A stretch of DNA of 22,352 bases from a virus: the IMG/VR virus record IMGVR_UViG_3300029286_000263, positions 1-22,352 of that record, one strand, 5' to 3'. This document shows, piece after piece, positions 6,832-14,587 of this stretch. A program made the position numbers and the translations under genes. Numbering within the stretch: the first letter of the stretch is position 1; each line of letters begins with the position of its first letter. Under the pieces are notes generated by a model. That model did not search any database. It had not been told where the DNA came from and worked only from the letters and a program-made list of their open reading frames with translations.

Positions 6832-8342
6832 GCATATTCGCAAATGTCCTGGACCGGATGGGGTTCACGCCGAAGGTAAACGTTCGCAGATCCTATGCGC
6901 GGGGCTGGAGCGCGGCAAACCAAGACCGGCTCACAAACGACTGGCAAACGACATCCTTGTCGGCGGACGGGGAAGTAACGGGCGGGAAACGGAAAATAAT
7001 CGTTGCCCGCAGTCGGGATTTGTGGATGAACAACGACTACGCGAAGCGCTACATCGACATGGTTTCCACGAATGTTGTCGGACCGGATGGTGTTGTCTTA
7101 CAAAACAAGGCATACGACATTCCGCCGACCGTAAAGCAGAAGGGCAAATTAGACGAGTGGGCGAATTATCTGATTGAGGATGCGTTCTGGCGCTGGGGCG
7201 AGAAATACTGCGATGTTACCGGGACGTTGAGCTGGCTTGATTTGCAGCGGCTGACAGCCGAAACCGCGGCACGGGACGGCGAAATATTTATCCGCAAAAT
7301 CAAGAGCTTCCAGAATCCGTTCAAATTCGCCATTCAGGTTTTGGAGACCGACTATTGTCCGGACGATCTTAACGTGCTCGAACTCCCCAACGGAAATCGC
7401 ATCGTGATGGGCGTTGAGCTCAATAAATGGGGTCAGCCGGTTGCCTATTACTTCACCGCGAGGCATCCCGGCGACAGCGAATACCTTTATTATCTTGATA
7501 AATACCTGCGAATTCCGGCAGAAGAAATCGACCATATTTTCTTAAAAACCCGGCCTGGACAGACGCGGGGCATCCCCTGGCTGGCTGTGGCAATGACCCG
7601 CTTAAAGATGCTGGGCGCTTATGAAGAAGCGGAAGTTATAGCGGCACGGGTAGCGGCCTGTAAAATGGGTTTTTTTCAGAGCGAGCCGCCGGAAATCGGA
7701 ACGGGGAAGGCGTATAAGGGCGACGCAAAGGATTCCGATAATACGCCAATTACAGAAGCAGAACCCGGCATATTAGAGGAGTTACCGCCTGGCCTGAAAT
7801 TTCAGGCGTGGGACCCGCAGCATCCGAATAGCAATTTTGGGATTTTTATGAAATCCGTCCTGCGTGGGGTTGCTTCTGGGTTGGGTGTCTCATACAACAC
7901 GCTGGCCAACGACCTTGAAAGTACAAGTTATTCGTCTGGCCGCATTGGAGTCCTTGACGAGCGGGATTCCTGGCGCAAAATCCAGCGCTGGTTTGTTTCC
8001 GCGCTCCACCAGAAAATTTTTGAACCCTGGCTTGAAATGGCTTTGTTGACCAGCCAGATTCCGTTGCCGGTCAGCAAAATGGACAAGTTTAACCAGGCGA
8101 CCTGGCATCCGCGGGGTTTCGATTGGGTCGATCCGCAGAAGGATGCCACCGCCACGATTGAGTCAATAAACTTCGGCCTGAAAACCCGAACCCAGGCGTT
8201 AGCAGAAAAAGGACTTGACCTGAACGAGCATTTTGCACAACTGGCCGAAGAAAAACAACTGGCCGAACAATACGGGCTTGAATTTATCGCGCCCGGCCAG
8301 AAAACACAGCCGACCGACCAACCACCGGCGGCCCAGGAATAA
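6828..8342 (+). CDS. Portal protein (lambda gpB family)
   Basis: 504 residues, near lambda gpB (533). It forms the dodecameric ring at one capsid vertex through which DNA enters and to which the connector attaches. Family features include the N-terminal ARSRDLWMNNDYAKRYIDM and NVVGPDGVVLQNKA, the middle GEIFIRKIK and VLETDYCPDDLN, the HIFLKTRPGQTRGIPWLAVA stretch typical of lambda-type portals, the stem and crown region with GVASGLGVSYNTLANDLEST and SSGR, and a Gln/Pro-rich C-terminus. The start overlaps the preceding gene by four bases. Only ten bases separate it from the protease-capsid gene. Assignment is firm from the ordered motifs and neighbours. Confidence 0.93.
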   Translation: MSIFANVLDRMGFTPKVNVRRSYARGWSAANQDRLTNDWQTTSLSADGEVTGGKRKIIVARSRDLWMNNDYAKRYIDMVSTNVVGPDGVVLQNKAYDIPPTVKQKGKLDEWANYLIEDAFWRWGEKYCDVTGTLSWLDLQRLTAETAARDGEIFIRKIKSFQNPFKFAIQVLETDYCPDDLNVLELPNGNRIVMGVELNKWGQPVAYYFTARHPGDSEYLYYLDKYLRIPAEEIDHIFLKTRPGQTRGIPWLAVAMTRLKMLGAYEEAEVIAARVAACKMGFFQSEPPEIGTGKAYKGDAKDSDNTPITEAEPGILEELPPGLKFQAWDPQHPNSNFGIFMKSVLRGVASGLGVSYNTLANDLESTSYSSGRIGVLDERDSWRKIQRWFVSALHQKIFEPWLEMALLTSQIPLPVSKMDKFNQATWHPRGFDWVDPQKDATATIESINFGLKTRTQALAEKGLDLNEHFAQLAEEKQLAEQYGLEFIAPGQKTQPTDQPPAAQE

Positions 8343-8351
8343 GGAGCGATT

Positions 8352-10295
8352 ATGTCAAAGGAAAAGGGTGATGCCGGCGCACTCAAGATACTGAAATCGC
8401 TGGTGCACAAGAAACAAGAGCGCATCTTCACCTTTGAAAAGTCCACCATTGACGAAGAAGCGCGGACGGTCGAGCTGTCGTTTTCGTCTGAAGAACCCGG
8501 CGAACGGTTTTACGGCATGGAAATCCTGGACCACCAGGAAACATCCGTCAGGTTGCAAAGGCTGAATGACGGCGGCGCGGCTTTATTTAATCACAATACC
8601 GATGACCACGTCGGCGCAATAGAATCGGAAACGGCTCACATTGACACCGGCTCCAGGAAAGGGCGGGCGAAGGTGCGCTTTGGAAAAGGCGTGCTGGCAA
8701 GTGAGAAGTTTCAGGACGTGAAGGACGGGATTCTTCGCAACGTGAGCGTCGGGTATTGGGTTCACAAGATGGTGATGGAAAAAGAGGTCGGGGGCGTTAA
8801 AACCTATCGGGTAACCGACTGGGAGCCGCTGGAAATCTCTTTTGTGACCGTGCCGATGGATGCGTCGGTAGGCGTCGGCAGAGCGGCAGATGGGGACTCA
8901 TCCAAAGTTTTAGGCGCGGATGGGGAAGTGGTTCACGAAGAAGCGGCTCCAGCAGCGGGCGACCCGCCTCCGGCAGAGCCAGAAAAGGAGAAAAAAATGG
9001 ATAAATGCGTAAAGTGCGGTACTTTGCTGGTCGATGGCGCTTGCCCGACCTGCAAGGCGCTGGAAGCGCGGAATAAGGAAAACTCCGAAATCCTCGCTAT
9101 CGGCAAAAAGTTCGGCAAGGACGTTGACGCCGCCGAATATGTTGCAAGCGGCAAGTCCGTAGCCGAATTCAAGGATGCCATAATTGCCGGGATGAAGGAA
9201 ACCCCGACCGTTACGGTTATCAAGGACGAGGCGGACAACAAGAACAAGGTCAATCAGGGCTGGAAGCATTTCGGCGAATTCCTGCAAGCGGTTGCCTCTG
9301 CGGAAAAACGCGGCGGAAGCATGGACAATAGGTTAGTCCGGGCTGCTGCTGGAATGGGTGAATCCGTGCCGTCTGACGGAGGTTTTCTCTTACAGGACAC
9401 CTTCACCACGGACCTGCTCAAACTGACTCACGACACCGGAGTCCTGTACCCGCTCTGCCGCCGGATTCCCATCGGACCGGGAAGCAATAACCTTTCGGCG
9501 CCAGTAACTGACGAGACCAGCCGAGCCACAGGTTCACGGTTTGGCGGCTTGCAGATGTATTGGGATGACGAAGGAACGGCGGCCACAAACAAAAAGGTGA
9601 AATGGGCAAAGCTGGAAATGAAGTTGCACAAACTTCATGGGCTTTCTTACGTCACCGAGGAAATGCTTCAGGATGTTTCGCAGCTTGAGGCAATCGTAAA
9701 GGGCGCTTTCGCAGAAGAAGCAAACTTTATGATTGACGACGGGATTATCAACGGCACGGGCGCGGGCGAAATGCTCGGTATCCTTGCCGCCTCATGTCTC
9801 GTCAGCCAGGCCGCCGAAACCGGACAGACTGCGGATACGATTCTGTCGGAGAACGTTATCAATATGTATTCGCGGATGCCGGCTCGGAGCCTGAAGAACG
9901 GAATCTGGCTTTGCAATAACGAAGCGTTTCCGCAGCTGTGCCAGATGTACACGGCGGTTGGTACTGGTGGCGTTCCGGTTTTCACGCCTCCGGGTGGCAT
10001 TTCAACCGCTCCTTTCGGGACGCTTTTTGGCCGACCGATTCAGTATGTTGAACAGTGCGCGAAGTTGGGCGACCTGGGCGACATTGTTTTCGCTGATTTG
10101 AGCCAGTATCTTATCATCGAAAAAGGCCAGCTGGAAGCCGCCGGAAGCATCCACGTCCGCTTCATCTACGACGAAATGACCTACAAATTCACGGTGCGGA
10201 TAAACGGGCAGCCGATTCCGAGAAGTGCGCTGACTCCTTACAAGGCGACCTCCGGAAGAACTGTTAGTCCGTTTGTCGCATTGGCGGCTCGGTAA
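8352..10295 (+). CDS. Prohead protease-major capsid protein fusion with zinc-ribbon linker
   Basis: 647 residues with two functions in one chain. Residues about 25-175 are an HK97-type (S78) prohead protease: FNHNTDDHVG places the catalytic His at 81, RNVSVGYW the catalytic Ser at 132, and EISFVTVPMD is the usual closing strand. Residues 190-215 are acidic and Pro/Ala-rich. Then a small zinc ribbon, CVKC (219-222) and CPTC (231-234), leads to a helical scaffold-like delta region (235-300). From about 300 on is the HK97-fold capsid protein: GESVPSDGGFLLQDTFTTDL is the N-arm/E-loop lead, LHGLSYVTEEMLQDVSQLEA the spine helix region, and GTLFGRPIQYVE plus LGDIVFADLSQYLI the late core strands. The protease should cut the linker and scaffold away during maturation. 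A possible internal start (ATG 8997) could supply extra capsid subunits without protease. The ATG at 8352 follows AAGGAG. Confidence 0.93.
   Translation: MSKEKGDAGALKILKSLVHKKQERIFTFEKSTIDEEARTVELSFSSEEPGERFYGMEILDHQETSVRLQRLNDGGAALFNHNTDDHVGAIESETAHIDTGSRKGRAKVRFGKGVLASEKFQDVKDGILRNVSVGYWVHKMVMEKEVGGVKTYRVTDWEPLEISFVTVPMDASVGVGRAADGDSSKVLGADGEVVHEEAAPAAGDPPPAEPEKEKKMDKCVKCGTLLVDGACPTCKALEARNKENSEILAIGKKFGKDVDAAEYVASGKSVAEFKDAIIAGMKETPTVTVIKDEADNKNKVNQGWKHFGEFLQAVASAEKRGGSMDNRLVRAAAGMGESVPSDGGFLLQDTFTTDLLKLTHDTGVLYPLCRRIPIGPGSNNLSAPVTDETSRATGSRFGGLQMYWDDEGTAATNKKVKWAKLEMKLHKLHGLSYVTEEMLQDVSQLEAIVKGAFAEEANFMIDDGIINGTGAGEMLGILAASCLVSQAAETGQTADTILSENVINMYSRMPARSLKNGIWLCNNEAFPQLCQMYTAVGTGGVPVFTPPGGISTAPFGTLFGRPIQYVEQCAKLGDLGDIVFADLSQYLIIEKGQLEAAGSIHVRFIYDEMTYKFTVRINGQPIPRSALTPYKATSGRTVSPFVALAAR
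8984..8999 (+). promoter_or_regulatory. Putative internal ribosome binding site and start inside the protease-capsid gene
   Basis: AAAAGGAG at 8983-8990 lies six bases before an in-frame ATG at 8997 (Met216), directly at the zinc ribbon (MDKCVKCG). Starting here would give a 432-residue scaffold-plus-capsid chain lacking the protease, as lambda Nu3 arises from an internal start in C. The same purine run also encodes EKEKK, so the site may be fortuitous. Confidence 0.45.
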
Positions 10296-10300
10296 GAAGG

Positions 10301-10347
10301 GGGTACTGCTGTACCCAAACGGGGGCGGTTATCAAATTACCGCCCCC
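10301..10347 (+). promoter_or_regulatory. Two tandem RNA hairpins after the capsid gene
   Basis: GGGTAC-tgct-GTACCC (10301-10316) and a nine-base GC-rich stem GGGGGCGGT/ACCGCCCCC (10321-10329 with 10339-10347, nine-base loop). No T run follows the larger stem, so it is not a standard intrinsic terminator. It could protect the capsid transcript end or give partial attenuation. Confidence 0.7.
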
Positions 10348-10373
10348 ACAAACAAGAACTTGAGGAGGAGAAT

Positions 10374-10847
10374 ATGGGTAAAGGAATCTGTTTGCCGGAA
10401 GAAGGACACATAGTCCCAATCCTTCCGCCTATCGATATGGCCGGAACGTCCACCCGGACTTCCCTTTATGTCAACATGGAGAATTACAGCCATTGCGACA
10501 TAATCCTGGGAATCGGTGTATCTGCTGGTACTGCAACGGCGATTTTGTATGAATCGTCTGACGGTAGCGGTTCAAGCGTTACCGCTATTGCGGCCAGTTA
10601 CTACGCGGAAGAAACAACCACCATTGATGTGCTGGGTGCCAGGACTGCCCTGGCAACGACAGGGCTTACGATAGCGGCCACAAGCAACATCTTCTACGTT
10701 ATCAGCGTAGACTCAGATCAGCTGAGCGCCGGCTATCCGTACATCAACCTGCGGCTCTCGGCGCTGGACAACACGACCGTTACCTGTGCCTATGCGGTGT
10801 TGACGGGCGCAAGGTACGGAGCCGACCAGAGCGCGACGGCTCAATAG
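10374..10847 (+). CDS. Probable capsid-associated (decoration-type) protein
   Basis: 157 residues; ATG at 10374 after GAGGAGGAG. The N-terminus KGICLPEEGHIVPILPPIDM and the closing TGARYGADQSAT resemble a phage protein family I recall being found just downstream of HK97-type capsid genes. The body is beta-rich with repeated Thr/Ala segments (VSAGTATAILYESSDGSGSS, TALATTGLTIAA). No enzyme motif or transmembrane segment is seen. Its place, between capsid and tail-connector genes and flanked on both sides by GC-rich hairpins, suggests a highly expressed head component such as a decoration or stabilising protein, in the position of lambda D/FI. Role inferred from position, not from a recognised fold. 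Confidence 0.55.
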   Translation: MGKGICLPEEGHIVPILPPIDMAGTSTRTSLYVNMENYSHCDIILGIGVSAGTATAILYESSDGSGSSVTAIAASYYAEETTTIDVLGARTALATTGLTIAATSNIFYVISVDSDQLSAGYPYINLRLSALDNTTVTCAYAVLTGARYGADQSATAQ

Positions 10848-10857
10848 TGTAATTTAT

Positions 10858-10887
10858 CGGGCGGGTAGTCATTCGGCTGCCCGCCCG
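10858..10887 (+). promoter_or_regulatory. GC-rich intergenic hairpin
   Basis: CGGGCGGG (10858-10865) pairs with CCCGCCCG (10880-10887), extended inward by three more pairs (one G-U) around an eight-base loop. There is no T tract afterwards. It is the second spacer hairpin in this part of the cluster. Confidence 0.7.
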
Positions 10888-10938
10888 CGGGGAACCGCTC
10901 CGAAAAGCCTAATTCTGGCTATGGAATGGAGGTAGAAA

Positions 10939-11475
10939 ATGGGAATTGCAAAAGTCAAGTCCAAGTGGACAAGTGGCGGGCTGGTGTTCACGTCCAGCTC
11001 AATGGGAACCAACATCCCTGCGATTGCTTCTTATGGCTACACCGACACCGCGGCAAACGAGCTGGGAGTAGCATTTTACGCGGAAACGCACCTGACCGGA
11101 GTTCTGGCCGGGACGCTTTACGGGTCCGGTTCCTGGATTAACATTGATTCCGCTGCAACGCCTGGCTCGAATATGATTTGCGCTCAGGACAATGGCATCT
11201 ATGTTGATGCCGCGCCCACCATTACCAGCGCAAAACTGGTAATTGGTATGCGAATGGAAGTCATCGTAGCGGACGGAGCCGATCCGGGTGAATTGTATTT
11301 GTTCAGCACCAACATATACGACAACGCGCTGACGGCCATGTTCGACATCAACGCCAAGGTTGATGCCGGCTGGATCACCGGCGCGGCCACAACGACGACC
11401 ACAGGCCACATCCCGTTGTTCAAGGAAGCCAGCACAGGTACGGTCTTTTACGTCAACGTCTACACCGGCGGGTAA
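10939..11475 (+). CDS. Probable head-associated structural protein
   Basis: 178 residues; ATG at 10939 follows TGGAGGTAGAAA. The start (MGIAKVKSKWTSGGLVFTSS) and a beta-rich, Gly/Ala/Thr-rich body (LAGTLYGSGSWINIDSAATP, KLVIGMRMEVIVADGADPGE, TTTTTGHIPLFKEASTGTVF) suggest a compact all-beta virion protein. Length, composition and the flanking hairpins match the preceding gene, and the two could act together on the capsid surface or at the vertex. The two protein sequences are not visibly homologous. No catalytic motif is seen. Function is inferred from position between the capsid gene and connector genes only. Confidence 0.5.
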   Translation: MGIAKVKSKWTSGGLVFTSSSMGTNIPAIASYGYTDTAANELGVAFYAETHLTGVLAGTLYGSGSWINIDSAATPGSNMICAQDNGIYVDAAPTITSAKLVIGMRMEVIVADGADPGELYLFSTNIYDNALTAMFDINAKVDAGWITGAATTTTTGHIPLFKEASTGTVFYVNVYTGG

Positions 11476-11488
11476 TTTCGCGGGCTTT

Positions 11489-11513
11489 GGCGGTTGAGCC
11501 AAAATCAACCGCC
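11489..11513 (+). promoter_or_regulatory. Intergenic hairpin
   Basis: GGCGGTTGA (11489-11497) pairs perfectly with TCAACCGCC (11505-11513) around the seven-base loop GCCAAAA. It is the third spacer hairpin after a head gene and also lacks a T run. Confidence 0.7.
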
Positions 11514-11527
11514 TTCCGGGGAGGTAA

Positions 11528-11851
11528 ATGGAGCTGAAAGTGTTTGAACGGATCATCCTGCTGAATGTTCTCCCGAGAGAGGGCGATTTCACCACCCTCA
11601 AGATCATCCGCAAGCTGCGGGAGGATTTAAGTTTTTCCGAAGAAGAACATAAAGCATTGCAATTCAAGCAAGAGGATGGGAAGGTATTGTGGGTGGCTGA
11701 AGCGGACATTGCCAAGCCGGTTGAAATAGGCGAAAAAGCAAAAGAAATTATCCGCAATCGGTTTAAGGAATTGAGCGAGCAGAAAAAACTGAAAGAAGAA
11801 CACTTGCCACTTTACGAGAGGTTCGTGGAAGGATTGTTTAATGGGAGCTGA
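11528..11851 (+). CDS. Conserved phage protein of unknown function
   Basis: 107 residues; ATG after GGGGAGGTAA. The first half (FERIILLNVLPREGDFTTLK, then IIRKLREDLSFSEEEHKAL) is a pattern I recall from hypothetical proteins of many phages, and the rest is charged and helical (EIGEKAKEIIRNRFKELSEQ). It is probably a small soluble helical protein. It overlaps the next gene by 11 bases, implying coupled translation in the head-to-tail connector block. No function can be assigned; an assembly role is a reasonable guess from context. Confidence 0.6.
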   Translation: MELKVFERIILLNVLPREGDFTTLKIIRKLREDLSFSEEEHKALQFKQEDGKVLWVAEADIAKPVEIGEKAKEIIRNRFKELSEQKKLKEEHLPLYERFVEGLFNGS

Positions 11852-12134
11852 AAGCGCCGCTGACAGACTGGCCATGTTAGGCACCGATGATTTCGGGACT
11901 GCCGCCACAATAAGCAGCTCAACGGTCTACGGGATTTTTGACGACGCCTATCAAACGGTGATTGAGGCGACCGGAGAAGTGGCAACGACAGCGCCGCAGT
12001 TCCTTTGCCGGACGGCTGACGTATCAAGCGTCGCGCAGGGGAATACGATAACCATAAATTCCATTGCTTACAAGGCAATAAGTATAGAATCCGACGGGAC
12101 AGGCATGACCACGATTCAGCTTTCGAGGGATTGA
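11841..12134 (+). CDS. Head-tail joining protein, gpFII-like
   Basis: 97 residues; the ATG lies inside the end of the previous gene and has GGAAGGA upstream. An N-terminal helical lead (ESAADRLAMLGTDDFGTAAT) introduces a small beta barrel whose last strands read NTITINSIAYKAISIESDGT then GMTTIQL. This closing pattern, ending in D-G-T-G-hydrophobic strand, is typical of the lambda FII/phage-attachment family that joins the filled head to the tail. A Tyr/Phe-rich middle (YGIFDDAYQTVIE) fits the same family. The next gene starts two bases after its stop. Assignment rests on pattern and order (before the tail terminator). Confidence 0.6.
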   Translation: MGAESAADRLAMLGTDDFGTAATISSSTVYGIFDDAYQTVIEATGEVATTAPQFLCRTADVSSVAQGNTITINSIAYKAISIESDGTGMTTIQLSRD

Positions 12135-12135
12135 T

Positions 12136-12567
12136 ATGGCGAAAAACATTCGGCAACAGATTATTACGAAAGTTGACACGCTTCTGAAAACCATTACGGT
12201 TGCTAATGGTTACGAGACGGCGCTCGGCTCAAAGGTTTATGAGTGGCGCGAATATCCGATTGATGATGATGCGCCGCCGGCTTGCGTTTATAAAGATACC
12301 GACGATATTTCAATGTTTGCGACTAACCAATGGAAACATTCATTGAAATTGGAGATATTGTTATACGGTAATACCGCTTCGCAGGTCAGGCAGATGATAG
12401 CCGATGTCATCAAGGCAATCGGTACAAAAACGACCTGGGATGGTCTGGCGCTGCGGACCGAACCCATCGGAGAGGACACCGGGGCGGAACACAAAAACAA
12501 GCTGGTGTTTGTCAGCCACCTCTCGTTCCAAATTGACTATGTTTCCACCTACTGGTCGGCCTACTAA
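12136..12567 (+). CDS. Tail completion / tail terminator protein (gpZ- or gpU-like)
   Basis: 143 residues. The N-terminal helix (IRQQIITKVDTLLKTIT) followed by VYEWREYPIDDDAPPACVYK, a central KHSLKLEILLYG strand, a long helix (ASQVRQMIADVIKAI) and final strands (NKLVFVSHLSFQIDY) is the order seen in tail completion and tail terminator proteins, which cap the tail tube at the correct length and bind the head connector. It lies exactly between the head-tail joining protein and the tail tube genes. Whether it corresponds to lambda Z or U cannot be decided from sequence alone; a single gene may serve both roles here. Confidence 0.6.
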   Translation: MAKNIRQQIITKVDTLLKTITVANGYETALGSKVYEWREYPIDDDAPPACVYKDTDDISMFATNQWKHSLKLEILLYGNTASQVRQMIADVIKAIGTKTTWDGLALRTEPIGEDTGAEHKNKLVFVSHLSFQIDYVSTYWSAY

Positions 12568-12633
12568 TATGGGGAAAAATGGAAGAACCGCTTGGAATAT
12601 TGTGCCAATCGTGTCATAAAAGAGGAGGATTTC

Positions 12634-13434
12634 ATGGCTGAATATGGGATTGTAACAGCGGTGGAGGTAAAACCGGCGGGGTCTGCCATCGTGGTTCCTG
12701 CGACCGGGGGAAGCATAACCATCGGCTCGGCGGTCATCCCGGTGCATTGTGTCGGTCAAATGAACCCGTTCAGCCAGGTGGCCGGTCCGGTTTCCGCCTC
12801 TGGCCGGATTGATTTCGTTTACCAGTTGGACACCTTGCCGACCTTAGCCATCCCGGATGGGACCAGCAAGCAATTAAACACATTTGATGTGACCATCGGG
12901 ACGTACAAAATCACGACCTGCAAAATGACGAATTTTACCCTCAACGCTTCAATGGATGATGTCGTCAAGGGTTCATTTTCGTTTCAAGGGCTGGTTTTCT
13001 CTACCGGGAATACAAATCCGACTAAACCGACCGCCGTTCCTGGCTACAAATCCTGGACGTTGGTAGCATCAAACCTCGGCACATTTCAGGCCATTTCTAT
13101 TGACTTGACGATAGACAACACCGTCAAACCGATTCACTATATGGGCGCATCTTCACCGGCCAGGAACCCGCAGTATTTAGCGGAGGGTTTTCAGTCCATC
13201 AAGTTCAACGCGAAACTTGCCTCGCTGCCAACCTTGCCCGCCGATATTACGGCTGACGCTTTGGCCGCCATTGCCGCACCGACATTCGTATTCACCGATA
13301 GCGCGGCAGTTGCAAACACCCTTACCATTACCTTTACAAACGCTCTGGCTGAAGAATTGAGCCAGGACCTTGACCCGGAAGATTTGGTGCGCTACGGCGT
13401 CAATTACTCTGCTGAAGCGGTAGCGTTTACATAA
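12634..13434 (+). CDS. Major tail tube protein, copy 1
   Basis: 267 residues from the ATG at 12634, preceded by GAGGAGGA; an in-frame ATG at 12592 lacks a ribosome site and is rejected because the paralogue starts with the same MAEYGIVTAVEV. The protein is beta-rich with segments typical of tube subunits: TFDVTIGTYKITTCKMTNFT, LNASMDDVVKGSFSFQGLVF and PEDLVRYGVNYSAEA at the end. It would stack in rings to form the tail tube through which DNA leaves. It has a paralogue 12 bases downstream. The order after the completion protein and before the tail assembly chaperone is that expected for the tube gene. Confidence 0.75.
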   Translation: MAEYGIVTAVEVKPAGSAIVVPATGGSITIGSAVIPVHCVGQMNPFSQVAGPVSASGRIDFVYQLDTLPTLAIPDGTSKQLNTFDVTIGTYKITTCKMTNFTLNASMDDVVKGSFSFQGLVFSTGNTNPTKPTAVPGYKSWTLVASNLGTFQAISIDLTIDNTVKPIHYMGASSPARNPQYLAEGFQSIKFNAKLASLPTLPADITADALAAIAAPTFVFTDSAAVANTLTITFTNALAEELSQDLDPEDLVRYGVNYSAEAVAFT

Positions 13435-13446
13435 GAGAGGGGAAAC

Positions 13447-14253
13447 ATGGCTGAATATGGAATAGTAACCGCGGTGGAGGTGGACCCAACAGGAGCGGAT
13501 GCCATTATCATACCCGCGACCGGAGGGAACCTTACAATTGGGTCAGCGGTAATACCGGTACATTGTGACGGCGCTATGCCCTCGTTTTCGGATACATCCG
13601 GCATAGTCAATATATCTGGCCGGATTGATTTTATTGTCCAGGGGATGGATTTGCTTAATCTGGCAATCGCCGCGCAAGGGGCGCAATACACTACCTTTGA
13701 CGTTACGGTCGGCACTTACAAGATAAGCACCTGCAAGATGACCAACCTGACCCTGAACGCCAGCATCGACGATATTTTCAAGGGTTCATTTTCCTTTGTT
13801 GGTTTAACGTGGGGAACCACCACAAACCCGACCTTGCCGACCACGGTCCCAGGATACCAGACTTGGATAATGACCACAACTAACCTCGGCACATTCTCTG
13901 CGGCCTCTGTTGATATTACGATAGACAATGCGATTAAGGCCGTGCATTACATGGGCGTCGGTGGAGATAACGACCGGCTTCCGCAGTATCTGGCCGACGG
14001 GTTTCAGTCTATCAAATTTAACGCAAAACTGGTCAACATTCCGACCGTTCCGGCTGACATTACGGCAAACGCCTTGAGTTTGACTATTGACCCGACGATT
14101 GTTTTCGTGGACAACGCGGCCGGGACAAACACAATGACCATTACTTTTACCAATGCGGCGGCATCTGACCTTTCGCAGGATTTAGACCCGGAAGATTTGG
14201 TAAGGTACGGGCTGACCTATGAATGTGAAGATATAGCCTGGGCGGTAGCATAA
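13447..14253 (+). CDS. Major tail tube protein, copy 2 (paralogue)
   Basis: 268 residues; ATG after GAGAGGGGAAAC. It is collinear with the preceding protein: both share MAEYGIVTAVEV, TIGSAVIPVHC, SGRIDF, GTYKI-TCKMTN-TLNAS, a KGSFSF strand, HYMG, PQYLA-GFQSIKFNAKL and SQDLDPEDLVRYG. They differ most in surface-type segments and in the DNA, where synonymous change is wide, so the duplication is not recent. Either both build the tube, in separate or alternating rings, or one makes a special part such as the tube's end or an external decoration. A normal stop at 14251-14253 is followed by a G9 run that forms the next ribosome site. Confidence 0.75.
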   Translation: MAEYGIVTAVEVDPTGADAIIIPATGGNLTIGSAVIPVHCDGAMPSFSDTSGIVNISGRIDFIVQGMDLLNLAIAAQGAQYTTFDVTVGTYKISTCKMTNLTLNASIDDIFKGSFSFVGLTWGTTTNPTLPTTVPGYQTWIMTTTNLGTFSAASVDITIDNAIKAVHYMGVGGDNDRLPQYLADGFQSIKFNAKLVNIPTVPADITANALSLTIDPTIVFVDNAAGTNTMTITFTNAAASDLSQDLDPEDLVRYGLTYECEDIAWAVA

Positions 14254-14269
14254 AAAAGGGGGGGGGAGG

Positions 14270-14587
14270 ATGGAAAAAATCGTAACAATCGGAGATAAGC
14301 AATACACCCTGCGGCCTTACGGCATTGAAGCATGGCGGAAGATTGGCAAGGCAGCATGGAAAGGCAAGGAATTGGACACGATAGAGTACGCCCTGGTCAA
14401 TGTTTTCTACTCGATTTCCGCCTGGAATTTGAAGGACGGAGATAAGGACCTGCCCGTCACCTGGGAAAACTTCGAAAGATTTGTCCCGCCGGCGCACGTT
14501 CAGGAAATGGTTTTAATCGCAGAGGCGGTCAATGGCCTGACCGAAGAAGAAAAAAATGTGTTACCCGGTCAATCTGCGATAGCTTAG
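14270..14587 (+). CDS. Tail assembly chaperone, short form (gpG-like)
   Basis: 105 residues. The ATG follows an A6G9AGGA tract. The start EKIVTIGDKQYTLRPYGIEA with a following helical body is like the tail assembly chaperones that coat the tape measure while the tube polymerises. The gene lies between tube and tape-measure genes, the position of lambda G. A heptamer A AAA AAT at 14551-14557 near the end, and a second open frame running in the -1 phase to 14799, show that it also serves as the first part of a frameshift product. Confidence 0.75.
   Translation: MEKIVTIGDKQYTLRPYGIEAWRKIGKAAWKGKELDTIEYALVNVFYSISAWNLKDGDKDLPVTWENFERFVPPAHVQEMVLIAEAVNGLTEEEKNVLPGQSAIA

Noticed and set aside
10999-11757. 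252-codon minus-strand open frame across two genes and a spacer
   Set aside because: It crosses well-supported plus-strand genes with ribosome sites, is Arg/Ser-rich in a way typical of shadow frames, and has no family features.
12592-12633. Longer start for the first tail tube protein
   Set aside because: The paralogue begins MAEYGIVTAVEV, and GAGGAGGA precedes only the ATG at 12634.
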